From NCBI GenBank assembly GCA_027038965.1, contig JALWFG010000011.1, forward strand, positions 62,001 to 126,000: DNA of 64,000 nt, given 5' to 3'. Positions 10,655 through 19,405 of this stretch are shown here, one piece after another. Made by a program: the position numbers and the translations under genes. The stretch comes from Candidatus Desulfofervidaceae bacterium (GTDB lineage: Bacteria > Desulfobacterota > Desulfofervidia > Desulfofervidales > Desulfofervidaceae). How positions within the stretch are numbered: position 1 is the first letter of the stretch; every line of letters begins with the position of its first letter. The notes under the pieces were generated by a model. The model did not search any database and was not told where the DNA came from. It saw only the letters and a program-made list of their open reading frames with translations.

Positions 10655-10683
10655 TTGACTTTTATGTTTTTTGCCGCTAATGT
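10655..10683 (+). promoter_or_regulatory. Promoter of hflKC
   Basis: TTGACT (10655-10660), 17-bp spacer, TAATGT (10678-10683), 23 bases before the hflK ATG, which has GAGGGAG as ribosome binding site. Confidence 0.55.
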
Positions 10684-10706
10684 GATTAGCAAAAGAGGGA
10701 GCTTTT

Positions 10707-11747
10707 ATGCCTTGGGATTGGGAAGAGTACCAAAAAGAAAGGGAGATAAACATTCCCTCTTCTTTCAAAAAGTGGGGAAAACAGTGGCGGGACTTCAAAA
10801 ATAGACTTGGCATTCCTGTTGTCCTGTTAATTTTTGTTGCCTTATGGTTGCTTTCAGGGGTCTATATTGTCTCGCCAGATGAAGTGGGGGTAGTGAAGCG
10901 TTTTGGAGCCATGGCTAGAATTACCCTTCCTGGCCCTCATTATCATTTGCCTTATCCCATTGAGACCGTTATCAAACCTAGGGTGACGAAGGTAAGAAGA
11001 TTGGAAATTGGTTTTCGCACTATATCTCCTGGTCCTCCAGCTAGATATAGAAATGTGCCAGAAGAGTCCCTTATGCTTACCGGGGATGAAAATATTGTGA
11101 GTGTGGAGTTTATTGTCCAATATAAAATTAAAGACCCAGCCGCTTACCTTTTTAATGTGAAGGACATTCCCAAGACTATAAAGGATGCAGCTGAGGCAGC
11201 CATGCGAGAGGTGATTGGGAGGACACCAATAGATGAGGCCTTGACAACAGGCAAATTTAGGATTCAGCAAGAGACCAAAGGACTTTTGCAAGACATTTTA
11301 GATAGATATGACTGTGGTTTAACTGTAGTGGCCGTCCAACTTCAAGATGTCCATCCCCCTCAAGCCGTGCTTGATGCCTTTAAGGATGTTGCTAGTGCTA
11401 AGGAGGACATGAGTAAATACATTAATGAGGCCGAGGCGTATAGGAACGATATTTTACCTAAGGCTAAGGGAAAGGCTGCCCAAATCATCAACGAAGCTAT
11501 GGCATATAAAGAGACAAAGATTAAAATGGCTCAGGGAGAGATGGAGCGTTTCCTAAGCCGTTTAAAGGCCTATAAAATGGCCCCTCAAATTACCAAAGAG
11601 CGTCTTTATCTGGAAACCATGGAAAAGGTTCTTTCCCAAACAAAAGAAATTATTGTGCCTTCAAATACCCAAAAGGTGATTTTACCCTTAGGTCAAACAA
11701 ATTCATTGTCTCCCTTGATTAAAAAACAATTGGAGGGGAGGCAATAA
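10707..11747 (+). CDS. hflK: HflK, membrane protease regulator (SPFH/stomatin family)
   Basis: A 346-residue type II membrane protein. The short N-terminal tail begins PWDWEEYQKE, a HflK trait; the single transmembrane segment is at ~33-55. The SPFH domain follows (SPDEVGVVKRFGAM, then LPGPHYHLPYPIE). A long charged helical region at ~230-310 (EAYRNDILPKAKGKAAQIIN) is typical. HflK and HflC form a cage around the FtsH protease in the inner membrane and limit its access to substrates. The stop overlaps the hflC start by one base (TAATG). Confidence 0.93.
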   Translation: MPWDWEEYQKEREINIPSSFKKWGKQWRDFKNRLGIPVVLLIFVALWLLSGVYIVSPDEVGVVKRFGAMARITLPGPHYHLPYPIETVIKPRVTKVRRLEIGFRTISPGPPARYRNVPEESLMLTGDENIVSVEFIVQYKIKDPAAYLFNVKDIPKTIKDAAEAAMREVIGRTPIDEALTTGKFRIQQETKGLLQDILDRYDCGLTVVAVQLQDVHPPQAVLDAFKDVASAKEDMSKYINEAEAYRNDILPKAKGKAAQIINEAMAYKETKIKMAQGEMERFLSRLKAYKMAPQITKERLYLETMEKVLSQTKEIIVPSNTQKVILPLGQTNSLSPLIKKQLEGRQ

Positions 11748-12607
11748 TGAGAAAATATTCAGTTTTTTTTATACTCTTTTTGATACTCCTAACCTGTTCT
11801 CAAGTGATTTTTACCGTAGACCAGACAAAACAGGCCATTGTTCTCCAATTAGGGAAACCTATAGATGGCGTGTTAAAGCCCGGTCTTCATTTTAAAATCC
11901 CTTTTCTGCAACAAGTGGTATATTTTGACCATCGAGTGCTGGAATATGATGCAGCGCCGGCTGAAATTCTTACCAAAGATAAGAAGGCCCTGGTAGTAGA
12001 TAATTATTCTAAGTGGCAGATTGAAGATCCGCTTACTTTTTATAAAACGGTAAAGACAATTGCAGGGGCACAATCTCGTTTGGATGATATTATCTATGCC
12101 CAACTAAGAGTAGAATTGGGGCAACATACTCTTACAGAGGTAGTTTCTCTCAAAAGAAGTGAGATTATGAAAAAGGTTACTCGCAAATGCAATCAACTGG
12201 CGGCGGATTATGGTATCAAGGTGATTGATGTTCGGATCAAAAGGGCCGATTTGCCTCCTGAAAACGAGCGCCATGTCTTTGAACGGATGCGGGCCGAGAG
12301 GGAAAGGGAGGCCAAACGTTATCGGTCTCAAGGAAAAGAGCAAGCCATGAAAATCAAGGCTGAAGCAGACAGGCAGCGGGCTATCATCCTTGCTCAGGCC
12401 TATAAAGAGGCCGAGCAGATAAAGGGTGAAGGAGATATGAAGGCAATTGAGATATATGCAAATGCTATCAAAAAAGACCCTGATTTCTTTGCATTTATTA
12501 AGTCTATGCAGATTTATAAAAAGGGCTTTGATAAAAATACCAATCTTGTGATTACTCCCAAAGAGCCGCTTTTGAAATATCTTTATCTGTTTAATTCCCA
12601 AAAATAA
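11747..12607 (+). CDS. hflC: HflC, membrane protease regulator
   Basis: A 286-residue partner of HflK with an N-terminal transmembrane anchor (~5-22), SPFH domain (VDQTKQAIVLQLGKP, then LKPGLHFKIPF), and a helical C-terminal part rich in Arg/Glu/Ala (ERMRAEREREAKRYRSQGKE). Translationally coupled to hflK. ftsH is not in the window. The next gene, mutT, is convergent, and the 70-bp space between them has no clear terminator. Confidence 0.93.
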   Translation: MRKYSVFFILFLILLTCSQVIFTVDQTKQAIVLQLGKPIDGVLKPGLHFKIPFLQQVVYFDHRVLEYDAAPAEILTKDKKALVVDNYSKWQIEDPLTFYKTVKTIAGAQSRLDDIIYAQLRVELGQHTLTEVVSLKRSEIMKKVTRKCNQLAADYGIKVIDVRIKRADLPPENERHVFERMRAEREREAKRYRSQGKEQAMKIKAEADRQRAIILAQAYKEAEQIKGEGDMKAIEIYANAIKKDPDFFAFIKSMQIYKKGFDKNTNLVITPKEPLLKYLYLFNSQK

Positions 12608-12676
12608 GGCGGCTAAACTTGGGCAAGGTTTGATAGAGAGAGCCCCTAGCTGAGCCAAAATCCAGGATTGATTAAT

Positions 12677-13069
12677 CTAGATAAGGACCTGCCTCAATTT
12701 TTCAAGGGCGATTTTATCTGCCTCTAAGAAGTGAAAATTTGCCAACTCTTGAAGAGAAACCCATTTGTAATTTACCCCAGGTAAAGGGGAGATTTTTCCT
12801 CCTAAATACTTACATAAAAAGATATGGAGTCGGATGCGAAATTCAGGATAGGTATAGTCTACACAGAAAAGGTATCGCTGAAGAGCAATTTTTATTCCCA
12901 ATTCCTCTTTGATTTCCCTTATAAGGCATTCTTCTAAGGTTTCCCCATCTTCTAGCTTCCCACCAGGAAACTCCCAAAGACCGGCGTAGGAATCTCCTTG
13001 AGGCCGTGAGGTAATGAGCACCTTATCTTTGGATAAGATGACCCCAGCCGCAACTTCGTAGTGTCTCAT
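12677..13069 (-). CDS. mutT: MutT-like Nudix hydrolase
   Basis: A 130-residue Nudix protein with an intact box: GGKLEDGETLEECLIREI, then KEELGI. The preceding GLWEFPGGK and the start AAGVILSKDKVLI match MutT, which removes 8-oxo-dGTP from the nucleotide pool. Substrate is inferred from family resemblance. It is the last gene of a minus-strand group with the small lipoprotein 14 bases upstream; AGGTAG precedes the ATG. Confidence 0.85.
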   Translation of the reverse strand: MRHYEVAAGVILSKDKVLITSRPQGDSYAGLWEFPGGKLEDGETLEECLIREIKEELGIKIALQRYLFCVDYTYPEFRIRLHIFLCKYLGGKISPLPGVNYKWVSLQELANFHFLEADKIALEKLRQVLI

Positions 13070-13083
13070 GGTCTACCTGATGG

Positions 13084-13374
13084 TTACTTCTGTTGTTCTA
13101 CAACTACCACTCCGCCCCAGGCCCCAATCCGAATAATGCGTCCCTGAGCGTCTTTGAAAAAGACCACGCCGGGCTGGGTTTCTTCAAACCAAACATATCC
13201 GTTTTTTACCATATATTCAGCTAATTGGTGACCGTAATTGTAAACCTTGACTTTGAAATTACCGCCCGTGATTCGTAATATCTTCTTGCGAAGCTTAATT
13301 TGAGACTTTTCAGTACACCCAAACGTGGCCAATCCCAAAAAGATAATGAATAAAAGCCACCATCCCTTTTTCAT
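13084..13374 (-). CDS. Small exported protein, probable lipoprotein
   Basis: The ATG at 13374 is preferred (96 residues): AGGAGG lies 5-6 bases upstream and the peptide then starts MKKGWWLLFIIFLGLATFGC, a signal sequence ending in a Cys that fits a loose lipobox. The ~75-residue mature part is basic then beta-like, with ETQPGVVFFKDAQGRIIRIG. No known domain recognised. It follows purL by 17 bases, so it is probably co-transcribed, but nothing suggests a role in purine synthesis. Confidence 0.65.
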   Translation of the reverse strand: MKKGWWLLFIIFLGLATFGCTEKSQIKLRKKILRITGGNFKVKVYNYGHQLAEYMVKNGYVWFEETQPGVVFFKDAQGRIIRIGAWGGVVVVEQQK

Positions 13375-13391
13375 ATTTCCTCCTGATATTA

Positions 13392-16379
13392 TTATTCCCA
13401 AAGGCCTTTTAGTGTCTGTTGCCAGGCCTTCTTGAGGCTTAGAATGTCTGTATTTATGATTGTTTCACCCTTAAGTCCTTTTACCTCAAAGCCCTTTTCC
13501 TCTAATACCTGACCAATACGAGCCAGGATATTACCTTGAAGGGTCTTTTCAAACTCCTCTCGGTTTTCAGGATGGATAGTGACTATGAAGCGGCTTTGAG
13601 ATTCAGAAAAGAGTACGAAGTCATCCCTCCTGATTCCCTCATAAGGAACTTGCCTTAAATCGATTTCCATGCCAAATCCCCCAGCAAATGCAGTTTCGGC
13701 CAAGGCCACTCCCAAGCCGCCATCTGAGCAATCATGGCAGCTAGCCACTAGACCTTTTTCAATGGCGGCATGTAGGCTTTCATAAAGTTTTTTAGCTACT
13801 TCAGCCCTTACCTGAGGGACTTTGTTGCCAATAAAACCCATTTCATGAAAATATTCACTTGCACCCAGCTCATCATAGGTTATCCCCAGGATATAAACCA
13901 AGTCTCCTGGTCTTTTAGCATCCATACTTACAGCCTTACGCACATCTGGAATTCTTCCAATTACTGAAAACAGGATAGTTGGGGGAATGGAAATTTTAAT
14001 ATCTCCAATCCGATAGTCGTTTTTCATGCTATCTTTGCCGGAAATACAGGGGACTCCATAGGCAACGGTATAATCGTAAAGGGCTTGATTGGCCCGGACT
14101 AACTGGGCCAATTTATAATCCCCATCTGGATTTTTCTCTGACAAAATGGGGTCACACCAACAGAAATTGTCCAAAGTGGCCATGTGTTTTAGACTTCCCC
14201 CTACAGAAATAGCGTTGCGGACGGCCTCATCTAAGGCACAGGCAGCCATGTGATAGGTATCTATGTCGCCGTAACGGGGACATATTCCATTAGCGACCAC
14301 TACGCCTTCAAGACTATCAAGGAGCGGCCTTACAATAGCAGCATCGCTTGGCCCATGGTCCCAAACCCCTACAAGTGGTTTTAAAGCGCTTCCACCTTGG
14401 ACTTCATGGTCGTATTGTCTTACTACCCCCTCTTTGCTACAGATATTCAAGCGTCCTAGCATTCTTTTAAGCATTTCATTTAAATCCTGAGGGCAGGGGA
14501 ATTCGGGTTCTGGATGTTTAGGGGGAGACCATTTGGCCACCATTTCTTTTTGGGGAACACCATGATGCAGGAACTCCAGATCCAGGTAAAAGATGGTTTT
14601 ACCTTCAAATAATACCTGAAATTTGCCGGTGTTTGTAAATCTTCCCAAAACTGTGGCCTCAACGTCCATCTTTTTGGCCAGCTCTAGGAATTCTTCTAAA
14701 TGTTTTTCTGGAACGGCTAAAGTCATTCTTTCCTGAGATTCTGATACAAAGATTTCCCAGGGGTCAAGGCCGGCATATTTAAGAGGGGCCTTATTTAAAT
14801 GCAATTCCGCTCCTCCAGATTCTTGGGCCATTTCTCCTACCGAACAGGAGAGCCCTCCGGCCCCGTTATCGGTAATGGAGTTATACCAGCCCCTGTCCCT
14901 GGCAATGAGTAAAAAATCAAACATCTTTTTTTGCGTAATCGGGTCACCAATTTGAACCGCCGTTACCGGTGAACCTTCATGAAGTTCCTCAGAAGAAAAG
15001 GTGGCTCCATGAATCCCATCTTTACCAATCCGTCCCCCAACCATAATGATATAATCACCGGGTTTAGCCTGTTTTTCATAACTTGGTTGCCCGTTTATTT
15101 TGGCAGGCATAATACCGCCTGTACCACAATAGACTAAAGGTTTGCCAAGATAGCGATCATCAAAGACGATACATCCATTGACTGTAGGAATACCGCTTTT
15201 GTTACCCCCATGTTCCACTCCTTCTCTTACGCCTTCAAAGATGCGTCTTGGGTGCAGAAGTCTGGGGGGAAGGGGCTTATCATAAAAGGGAGAGGCGAAA
15301 CAAAAGACATCGGTATTGAAAATGAGCTTAGCACCCTTTCCAGTCCCAAAGGGGTCTCGGTTTACCCCCACAATGCCTGTCAGGGCCCCGCCGTAGGGAT
15401 CAAGGGCCGAAGGAGAGTTGTGGGTTTCTACCTTAAAGACCAGATTCCAGTGTTCATTGAATTTAATGACGCCAGCATTGTCTTTAAAGACCGAGAGGCA
15501 AAAATCGTCCTTTCCCTTCTCACGGCGTATTCTATCTGTGGCCCCCTTGATATAGGTATCAAACAGACTATCTATCACCCTGGAGTTTCCGTTTTCGTCA
15601 GTATAATGGATAATACCATTGAAAATTTTGTGTTTACAATGTTCAGACCATGTTTGGGCGATGGATTCAAGCTCTACATCTGTAATTCGCTCGTCAAGCC
15701 CTACCTTTTCCCTTTCGGCTATTACCTTAGGGTCTTTAAAATATCTAACAATGGCCTTCATTTCATTCAAATCCAGGGCTAAAAGCCTGCTTTTGCTTAA
15801 CTCTAAAAGCTCTTCGTCAGACATAAGACTGAGATTGTACCTTTGCACAGTGGGTTCTTTAATAAGCTTTACTTTGGGCACATAAAGGAGGACACTTCCA
15901 TCCCATTTTGTTCTTTCGGTAATGTGATAACGGTGGATTAAGGGATTGGCCAAAAGTTCGGTCGCGATATGTTCTACCAAATCTCTGTTAAGGGTTTTGC
16001 CCTTGAGGAGGTAAAGGATAGAGGTGTAAAGTTTTTCTTCGGGATTTAATTTCCTGGAAAGCCGCCATTCAATGGCTTCTTTAGCAGTTTTGCCCACATT
16101 GTCGGTTACCCCTGGCTTGAACCCTACCTCTATCATCCAATCAAATTCAGTAGAAAGGGGATGATCAATGGCATATTCTTGAATTACAGGGTCACTAAAA
16201 GGACCACTGGCAACAAGCTCTATCTCCTCTTGAGAGAGATGGGCATCTATGGTATAGACAAAGACGGTTTTGACCTCATCTACCTCTATATCTAAAAAGT
16301 TTCTTATCCGCTTGGCAATCTTCTCCCCTTGGGCATCTTTTATGCCCGATTTGAAACCGACTTCAATTCTTGTGGGCAT
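13392..16379 (-). CDS. purL: Phosphoribosylformylglycinamidine synthase, PurS-PurL fusion
   Basis: A 995-residue enzyme of de novo purine synthesis (FGAR to FGAM, ATP-dependent). The first ~165 residues are two PurS-like repeats: RIEVGFKSGIKDAQG and MIEVGFKPGVTDNVG each begin a unit, and the units end PVIQEYAI and PLIHRYHI. The PurL ATPase part starts near residue 190, with TWSEHCKHKIF (~240), NPGGALTGIVG-like DPYGGALTGIVG, and the second half SCHDCSDGGLGVAL. There is no glutaminase domain, so PurQ must be separate; it is not in this window. The length lies between Bacillus PurL (~740) and E. coli PurL (~1,295). Its start overlaps the upstream gene by 17 bases. Confidence 0.93.
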   Translation of the reverse strand: MPTRIEVGFKSGIKDAQGEKIAKRIRNFLDIEVDEVKTVFVYTIDAHLSQEEIELVASGPFSDPVIQEYAIDHPLSTEFDWMIEVGFKPGVTDNVGKTAKEAIEWRLSRKLNPEEKLYTSILYLLKGKTLNRDLVEHIATELLANPLIHRYHITERTKWDGSVLLYVPKVKLIKEPTVQRYNLSLMSDEELLELSKSRLLALDLNEMKAIVRYFKDPKVIAEREKVGLDERITDVELESIAQTWSEHCKHKIFNGIIHYTDENGNSRVIDSLFDTYIKGATDRIRREKGKDDFCLSVFKDNAGVIKFNEHWNLVFKVETHNSPSALDPYGGALTGIVGVNRDPFGTGKGAKLIFNTDVFCFASPFYDKPLPPRLLHPRRIFEGVREGVEHGGNKSGIPTVNGCIVFDDRYLGKPLVYCGTGGIMPAKINGQPSYEKQAKPGDYIIMVGGRIGKDGIHGATFSSEELHEGSPVTAVQIGDPITQKKMFDFLLIARDRGWYNSITDNGAGGLSCSVGEMAQESGGAELHLNKAPLKYAGLDPWEIFVSESQERMTLAVPEKHLEEFLELAKKMDVEATVLGRFTNTGKFQVLFEGKTIFYLDLEFLHHGVPQKEMVAKWSPPKHPEPEFPCPQDLNEMLKRMLGRLNICSKEGVVRQYDHEVQGGSALKPLVGVWDHGPSDAAIVRPLLDSLEGVVVANGICPRYGDIDTYHMAACALDEAVRNAISVGGSLKHMATLDNFCWCDPILSEKNPDGDYKLAQLVRANQALYDYTVAYGVPCISGKDSMKNDYRIGDIKISIPPTILFSVIGRIPDVRKAVSMDAKRPGDLVYILGITYDELGASEYFHEMGFIGNKVPQVRAEVAKKLYESLHAAIEKGLVASCHDCSDGGLGVALAETAFAGGFGMEIDLRQVPYEGIRRDDFVLFSESQSRFIVTIHPENREEFEKTLQGNILARIGQVLEEKGFEVKGLKGETIINTDILSLKKAWQQTLKGLWE

Positions 16380-17340
16380 AGCCTTCTCCTTTCCACAAAC
16401 AAAATATTCCGTTTGTTTCTTTGGTTTCTAAATTGCCTTTTAGGACATCGCTGGCAGGGTGTCTAGGCACAAAGATAATCTCTAGGCTTATATTGCCTGA
16501 GTTGTTAATTCCTTGATTGTTATGAAGATAGGGCGTAAGTAACTCTGAAACGGCCGTATAATCTCTCCCATCGCAATAAATTTCTAACAGGGAGTTCCAA
16601 AAATAATTTAGGTTATCACAGGGGTAAGGCAAAATAAGACTAAAAATCTTATAAGGGAGCTTTTGCAAACGCATCTTAAGATATTCATGGACAACTTCAT
16701 CTTCAGTAAAGGCCATTTTTAAATCAAGACCTGCCTTTTTTAAAAGAATGGAAAAGGCAAAAAGAACCTTGTCCATAAAGGGCCAGATATCTTCATCCGG
16801 ATGGACATAATCCAGATTGATCTCTAAGAGGTTTTTCTTAATTTCCAAAAGTGAGGTGTTGTCTGTTTCCAAAGGGCTGTCCAAAATTTGCTTTAAATTT
16901 TCTTCCTGCTGTTTAACAAGCCTGATACTTTGATAAATGGCCTTTATGTCTTGACTATATTGCCTGGCAAGATGAAGAAAAAGGGCACAAGTTACTTCTG
17001 GAGGAAAAGATTCCTCTGGTTTATCTACTTGGTTGCCTCGGAGAAATCGCATAAGCGAAGTCATGGCTTCAAAGTCTGGCTGAGCTGGAGGAACATGTTT
17101 GAGATACTCTAGGAAGCTTTTATCAGTATAAACTTGCTTAAAAATTTGGTACTGGCTTATAAGAGAACGAAATTTTTTGGACCATTCAGAGGGTAAAGGC
17201 TCAATGAACTTTACCTTAGGGATAACAAACCGAGGCCGCAATGCCAGAGGTGACAAGACAAAGACCTCTTCAAAGCACGAGGCCACTTTGTTTAGGGAAG
17301 TGGTTTCTAAGGTCAAGTAAGGATAATAAAGCACCTTCAT
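16363..17340 (-). CDS. Uncharacterised helical protein upstream of purL
   Basis: A 325-residue protein I do not recognise. It has no signal peptide or membrane segment. It is Leu-rich and mostly helical (FEEVFVLSPLALRPRFVIPK near the start; later EEVTCALFLHLARQYSQD-like and LPYKIFSLILPYPCDNLNYF), with short Pro-containing breaks. It ends GIFCLWKGEGYAHKN. The 17-base overlap with purL implies tight translational coupling. A promoter just upstream makes it the first gene of the purL operon, and the ATG lacks a Shine-Dalgarno. A role linked to purL expression or stability is only a guess from position. Confidence 0.7.
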   Translation of the reverse strand: MKVLYYPYLTLETTSLNKVASCFEEVFVLSPLALRPRFVIPKVKFIEPLPSEWSKKFRSLISQYQIFKQVYTDKSFLEYLKHVPPAQPDFEAMTSLMRFLRGNQVDKPEESFPPEVTCALFLHLARQYSQDIKAIYQSIRLVKQQEENLKQILDSPLETDNTSLLEIKKNLLEINLDYVHPDEDIWPFMDKVLFAFSILLKKAGLDLKMAFTEDEVVHEYLKMRLQKLPYKIFSLILPYPCDNLNYFWNSLLEIYCDGRDYTAVSELLTPYLHNNQGINNSGNISLEIIFVPRHPASDVLKGNLETKETNGIFCLWKGEGYAHKN

Positions 17341-17349
17341 ACTAATGTT

Positions 17350-17378
17350 ATGATACTCTAAACAAAACTTATTATCAA
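17350..17378 (-). promoter_or_regulatory. Promoter of the purL operon
   Basis: On the minus strand: TTGATA (17378-17373), 17-bp spacer, TATCAT (17355-17350). The predicted start is about 3 bases before the ATG at 17340, another near-leaderless arrangement. Confidence 0.55.
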
Positions 17379-17425
17379 GCCAGAATAGTGTCCGAACTTT
17401 GGCTGATCTAATATTTTAAAATAGC

Positions 17426-17455
17426 TTGACATACGTTAAGCGTTCACAGTATTAT
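17426..17455 (+). promoter_or_regulatory. Promoter of the pyruvate-kinase-C-like gene and pgi
   Basis: TTGACA (17426-17431), 18-bp spacer, TATTAT (17450-17455). One of the best sigma70-type matches in the window, 33 bases before the ATG. Confidence 0.65.
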
Positions 17456-17488
17456 CCTTAAATATGAGGTTGTGTGAGAGGTGAAGAG

Positions 17489-18058
17489 ATGAAAAAGAGA
17501 GAGGTAATTTATTTTGAGGGGGCGGGAGTAGAAAATACAGAGGCATGTATAGAGATTTTGGTTTCCCTTGCCAAAGAAGGTTTTAAAGACTTTGTGATTG
17601 CTTCTACTACAGGTCGTACAGGTCGACTTGCGGCCGAGCGTTTGAAGGATTTTGGTGTTAATTTAGTGGTAGTAGCCCATTCTGTGGGGTTTAAAGGGCC
17701 TAATGAGGATGAATTTTTGCCTGAGAACCTTGAAGCCCTTACCAAATTAAAGGCCAAAGTTTATAAAGGCACCATTCTTACTCATTCTTTGGAAACGGCC
17801 CTGGCCAAAAAGTTTTCTGGCGTTTATCCTACTTTGCTTATTGCTCAAAGCCTGAGAAGATTGGGAGAGGGGATGAAGGTATGTTGCGAAATTGTTATGG
17901 AGGCTTGTGATGCAGGGTTAATTAAAGAAGGACAAGAGGTGGTGGCCATGGCAGGTACGGCCAAGGGGGCGGATACCGTGACCATTATTAAGTCTGCGGC
18001 CTCAAAGCGTTTTTTGGATTTGAGGGTGCTTGAGATTTTGGCAAAACCTAGAGTTTAG
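17489..18058 (+). CDS. Stand-alone pyruvate kinase C-terminal-like protein
   Basis: 189 residues from the ATG at 17489, with AGAGGTGA as ribosome binding site; a GTG five codons upstream is possible. The sequence resembles the alpha/beta C-terminal domain of pyruvate kinase without the catalytic barrel: an N-terminal FEGAGVENTEACIEILVSLA, then DFVIASTTGRTGRLAAE (the TxTGRTA-like ligand loop), a central strand NLVVVAHSVGFKGPN, and VVAMAGTAKGADTVTII near the end. Such free-standing domains are known in archaea and deep-branching bacteria, but their function is not established. It lies 9 bases before pgi, so a sensor or allosteric role in sugar-phosphate metabolism is an inference from context. 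Confidence 0.75.
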   Translation: MKKREVIYFEGAGVENTEACIEILVSLAKEGFKDFVIASTTGRTGRLAAERLKDFGVNLVVVAHSVGFKGPNEDEFLPENLEALTKLKAKVYKGTILTHSLETALAKKFSGVYPTLLIAQSLRRLGEGMKVCCEIVMEACDAGLIKEGQEVVAMAGTAKGADTVTIIKSAASKRFLDLRVLEILAKPRV

Positions 18059-18067
18059 GAGGAAGAA

Positions 18068-19402
18068 GTGCTTACCTATAAATTTGGGAACTTGATGCAA
18101 AAAAACATTGGCAGCCATGGTTTGCCTGACGACTTTTTTGAAAACAATAGAGAGCTATTGGCCGAAATTCATCAAAAAATAAATGAGGGTTTTAACAAGG
18201 GAGATTTTGGTTTTATGAAGCTTCCCTTTGAGCAGCCTGAACTTGACCGAATCAAAAAGATAGCGGTTGATATAAGACAGAAATTCAAAAGTGTAATAGT
18301 TTTGGGCATTGGCGGGTCTTGTTTAGGAGCGCTGGCCTTGCATCAAGCCTTTAATCATCCGTTTCACAATCAGTTTTCTTCCCCTCAGATTTACTTTTTG
18401 GATAATGTTGACCCAGAGCTTATTCAAGCCCTATTGGATGTTATAGAGATCAAGAAAACCCTGATCCTTGTTATTAGCAAGTCAGGCAAGACGGCCGAGA
18501 CCCTTTCCCAGTTCCTGCTTTTTTTTGAAAAAATAAAAAGGGCTGGTTCTCCTAAAGAGCAAATAATTATTATTACAGATCCCCAAAAGGGGCCTTTACG
18601 GGAAATTGCTCAAGAAGAGGAGTTTGTCTCTTTTAGTATTCCCCCAGAAGTAGGGGGAAGATATTCGGTCCTTACTCCTGTAGGTCTCTTGCCTGCGGCC
18701 ATTTTGAAAATAGACATAAATGCCCTTTTAAAAGGGGCTCAAACAATGGCCAAACGTTGCCAGGAGATAAAAAATCCTGCTTATCTTTATGCCTTAACTC
18801 ACTTTCTTTTATTACAGCAGGGCTATAATATCCATGTGCTTTTCCCTTATGTTTATGCCTTGAGGGGACTGGCTGATTGGTGGCGTCAACTTTGGGCTGA
18901 AAGCTTGGGTAAAGAAGGTAAGGGGCCTACACCAGTGAAGGCCTTGGGGGTAACCGACCAACATTCCCAACTCCAGCTTTATATGGAAGGTCCTTTAGAC
19001 AAGGTAATTACCTTTGTGACTGTAAAACGATTTCGGTCTCGATTGGATATTCCTATCCATTTTGCACCTTTTGCAGATATTGCCTATTTAGGAGGACATA
19101 CCTTTAATGAGCTAATTTACACCGAGCAGACCGCTACTGAAGCCGCTTTGACAAAGGCAAAGAGACCCAATGCTAAACTTGAAATGGATGTCGTAAGCCC
19201 ATTTGAGCTGGGAGAATTTTTTTATTGCTTAGAGCTGGCTACTGTGTGCTGTGGCTTGATGATGAGAATTAATCCTTTGAATCAGCCTGGTGTAGAACTT
19301 GGGAAACGTTATACCCAAGCCCTTATGGGACGGGAGGAATATCAAAATGAAAGGTTAGAACTGACAGATTGGTTTTTCAACCTGTCTCAGGACGAAGTTT
19401 GA
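18068..19402 (+). CDS. pgi: Glucose-6-phosphate isomerase
   Basis: A 444-residue phosphosugar isomerase (glucose-6-phosphate to fructose-6-phosphate). The start is GTG with TAGGAGGAAG upstream. SIS-type binding motifs are visible: VLGIGGSCLGALAL (~79-92), SKSGKTAETLSQF (~138-150), and the catalytic-region pattern WAESLGKEGKG. It ends shortly after the conserved C-terminal QPGVELGKRY. Length matches the shorter bacterial Pgi type. Probably co-transcribed with the preceding gene and the sensor kinase that starts 4 bases after its stop. Confidence 0.92.
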   Translation: MLTYKFGNLMQKNIGSHGLPDDFFENNRELLAEIHQKINEGFNKGDFGFMKLPFEQPELDRIKKIAVDIRQKFKSVIVLGIGGSCLGALALHQAFNHPFHNQFSSPQIYFLDNVDPELIQALLDVIEIKKTLILVISKSGKTAETLSQFLLFFEKIKRAGSPKEQIIIITDPQKGPLREIAQEEEFVSFSIPPEVGGRYSVLTPVGLLPAAILKIDINALLKGAQTMAKRCQEIKNPAYLYALTHFLLLQQGYNIHVLFPYVYALRGLADWWRQLWAESLGKEGKGPTPVKALGVTDQHSQLQLYMEGPLDKVITFVTVKRFRSRLDIPIHFAPFADIAYLGGHTFNELIYTEQTATEAALTKAKRPNAKLEMDVVSPFELGEFFYCLELATVCCGLMMRINPLNQPGVELGKRYTQALMGREEYQNERLELTDWFFNLSQDEV

Positions 19403-19405
19403 GGA

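Noticed and set aside
13375-13401. Longer start for the small lipoprotein
   Set aside because: It would add residues before the signal peptide and overlap purL, whereas AGGAGG is placed correctly for the ATG at 13374.
15210-15782. 190-codon frame antisense to purL
   Set aside because: Lies wholly within conserved purL coding sequence and has no signature or ribosome binding site.
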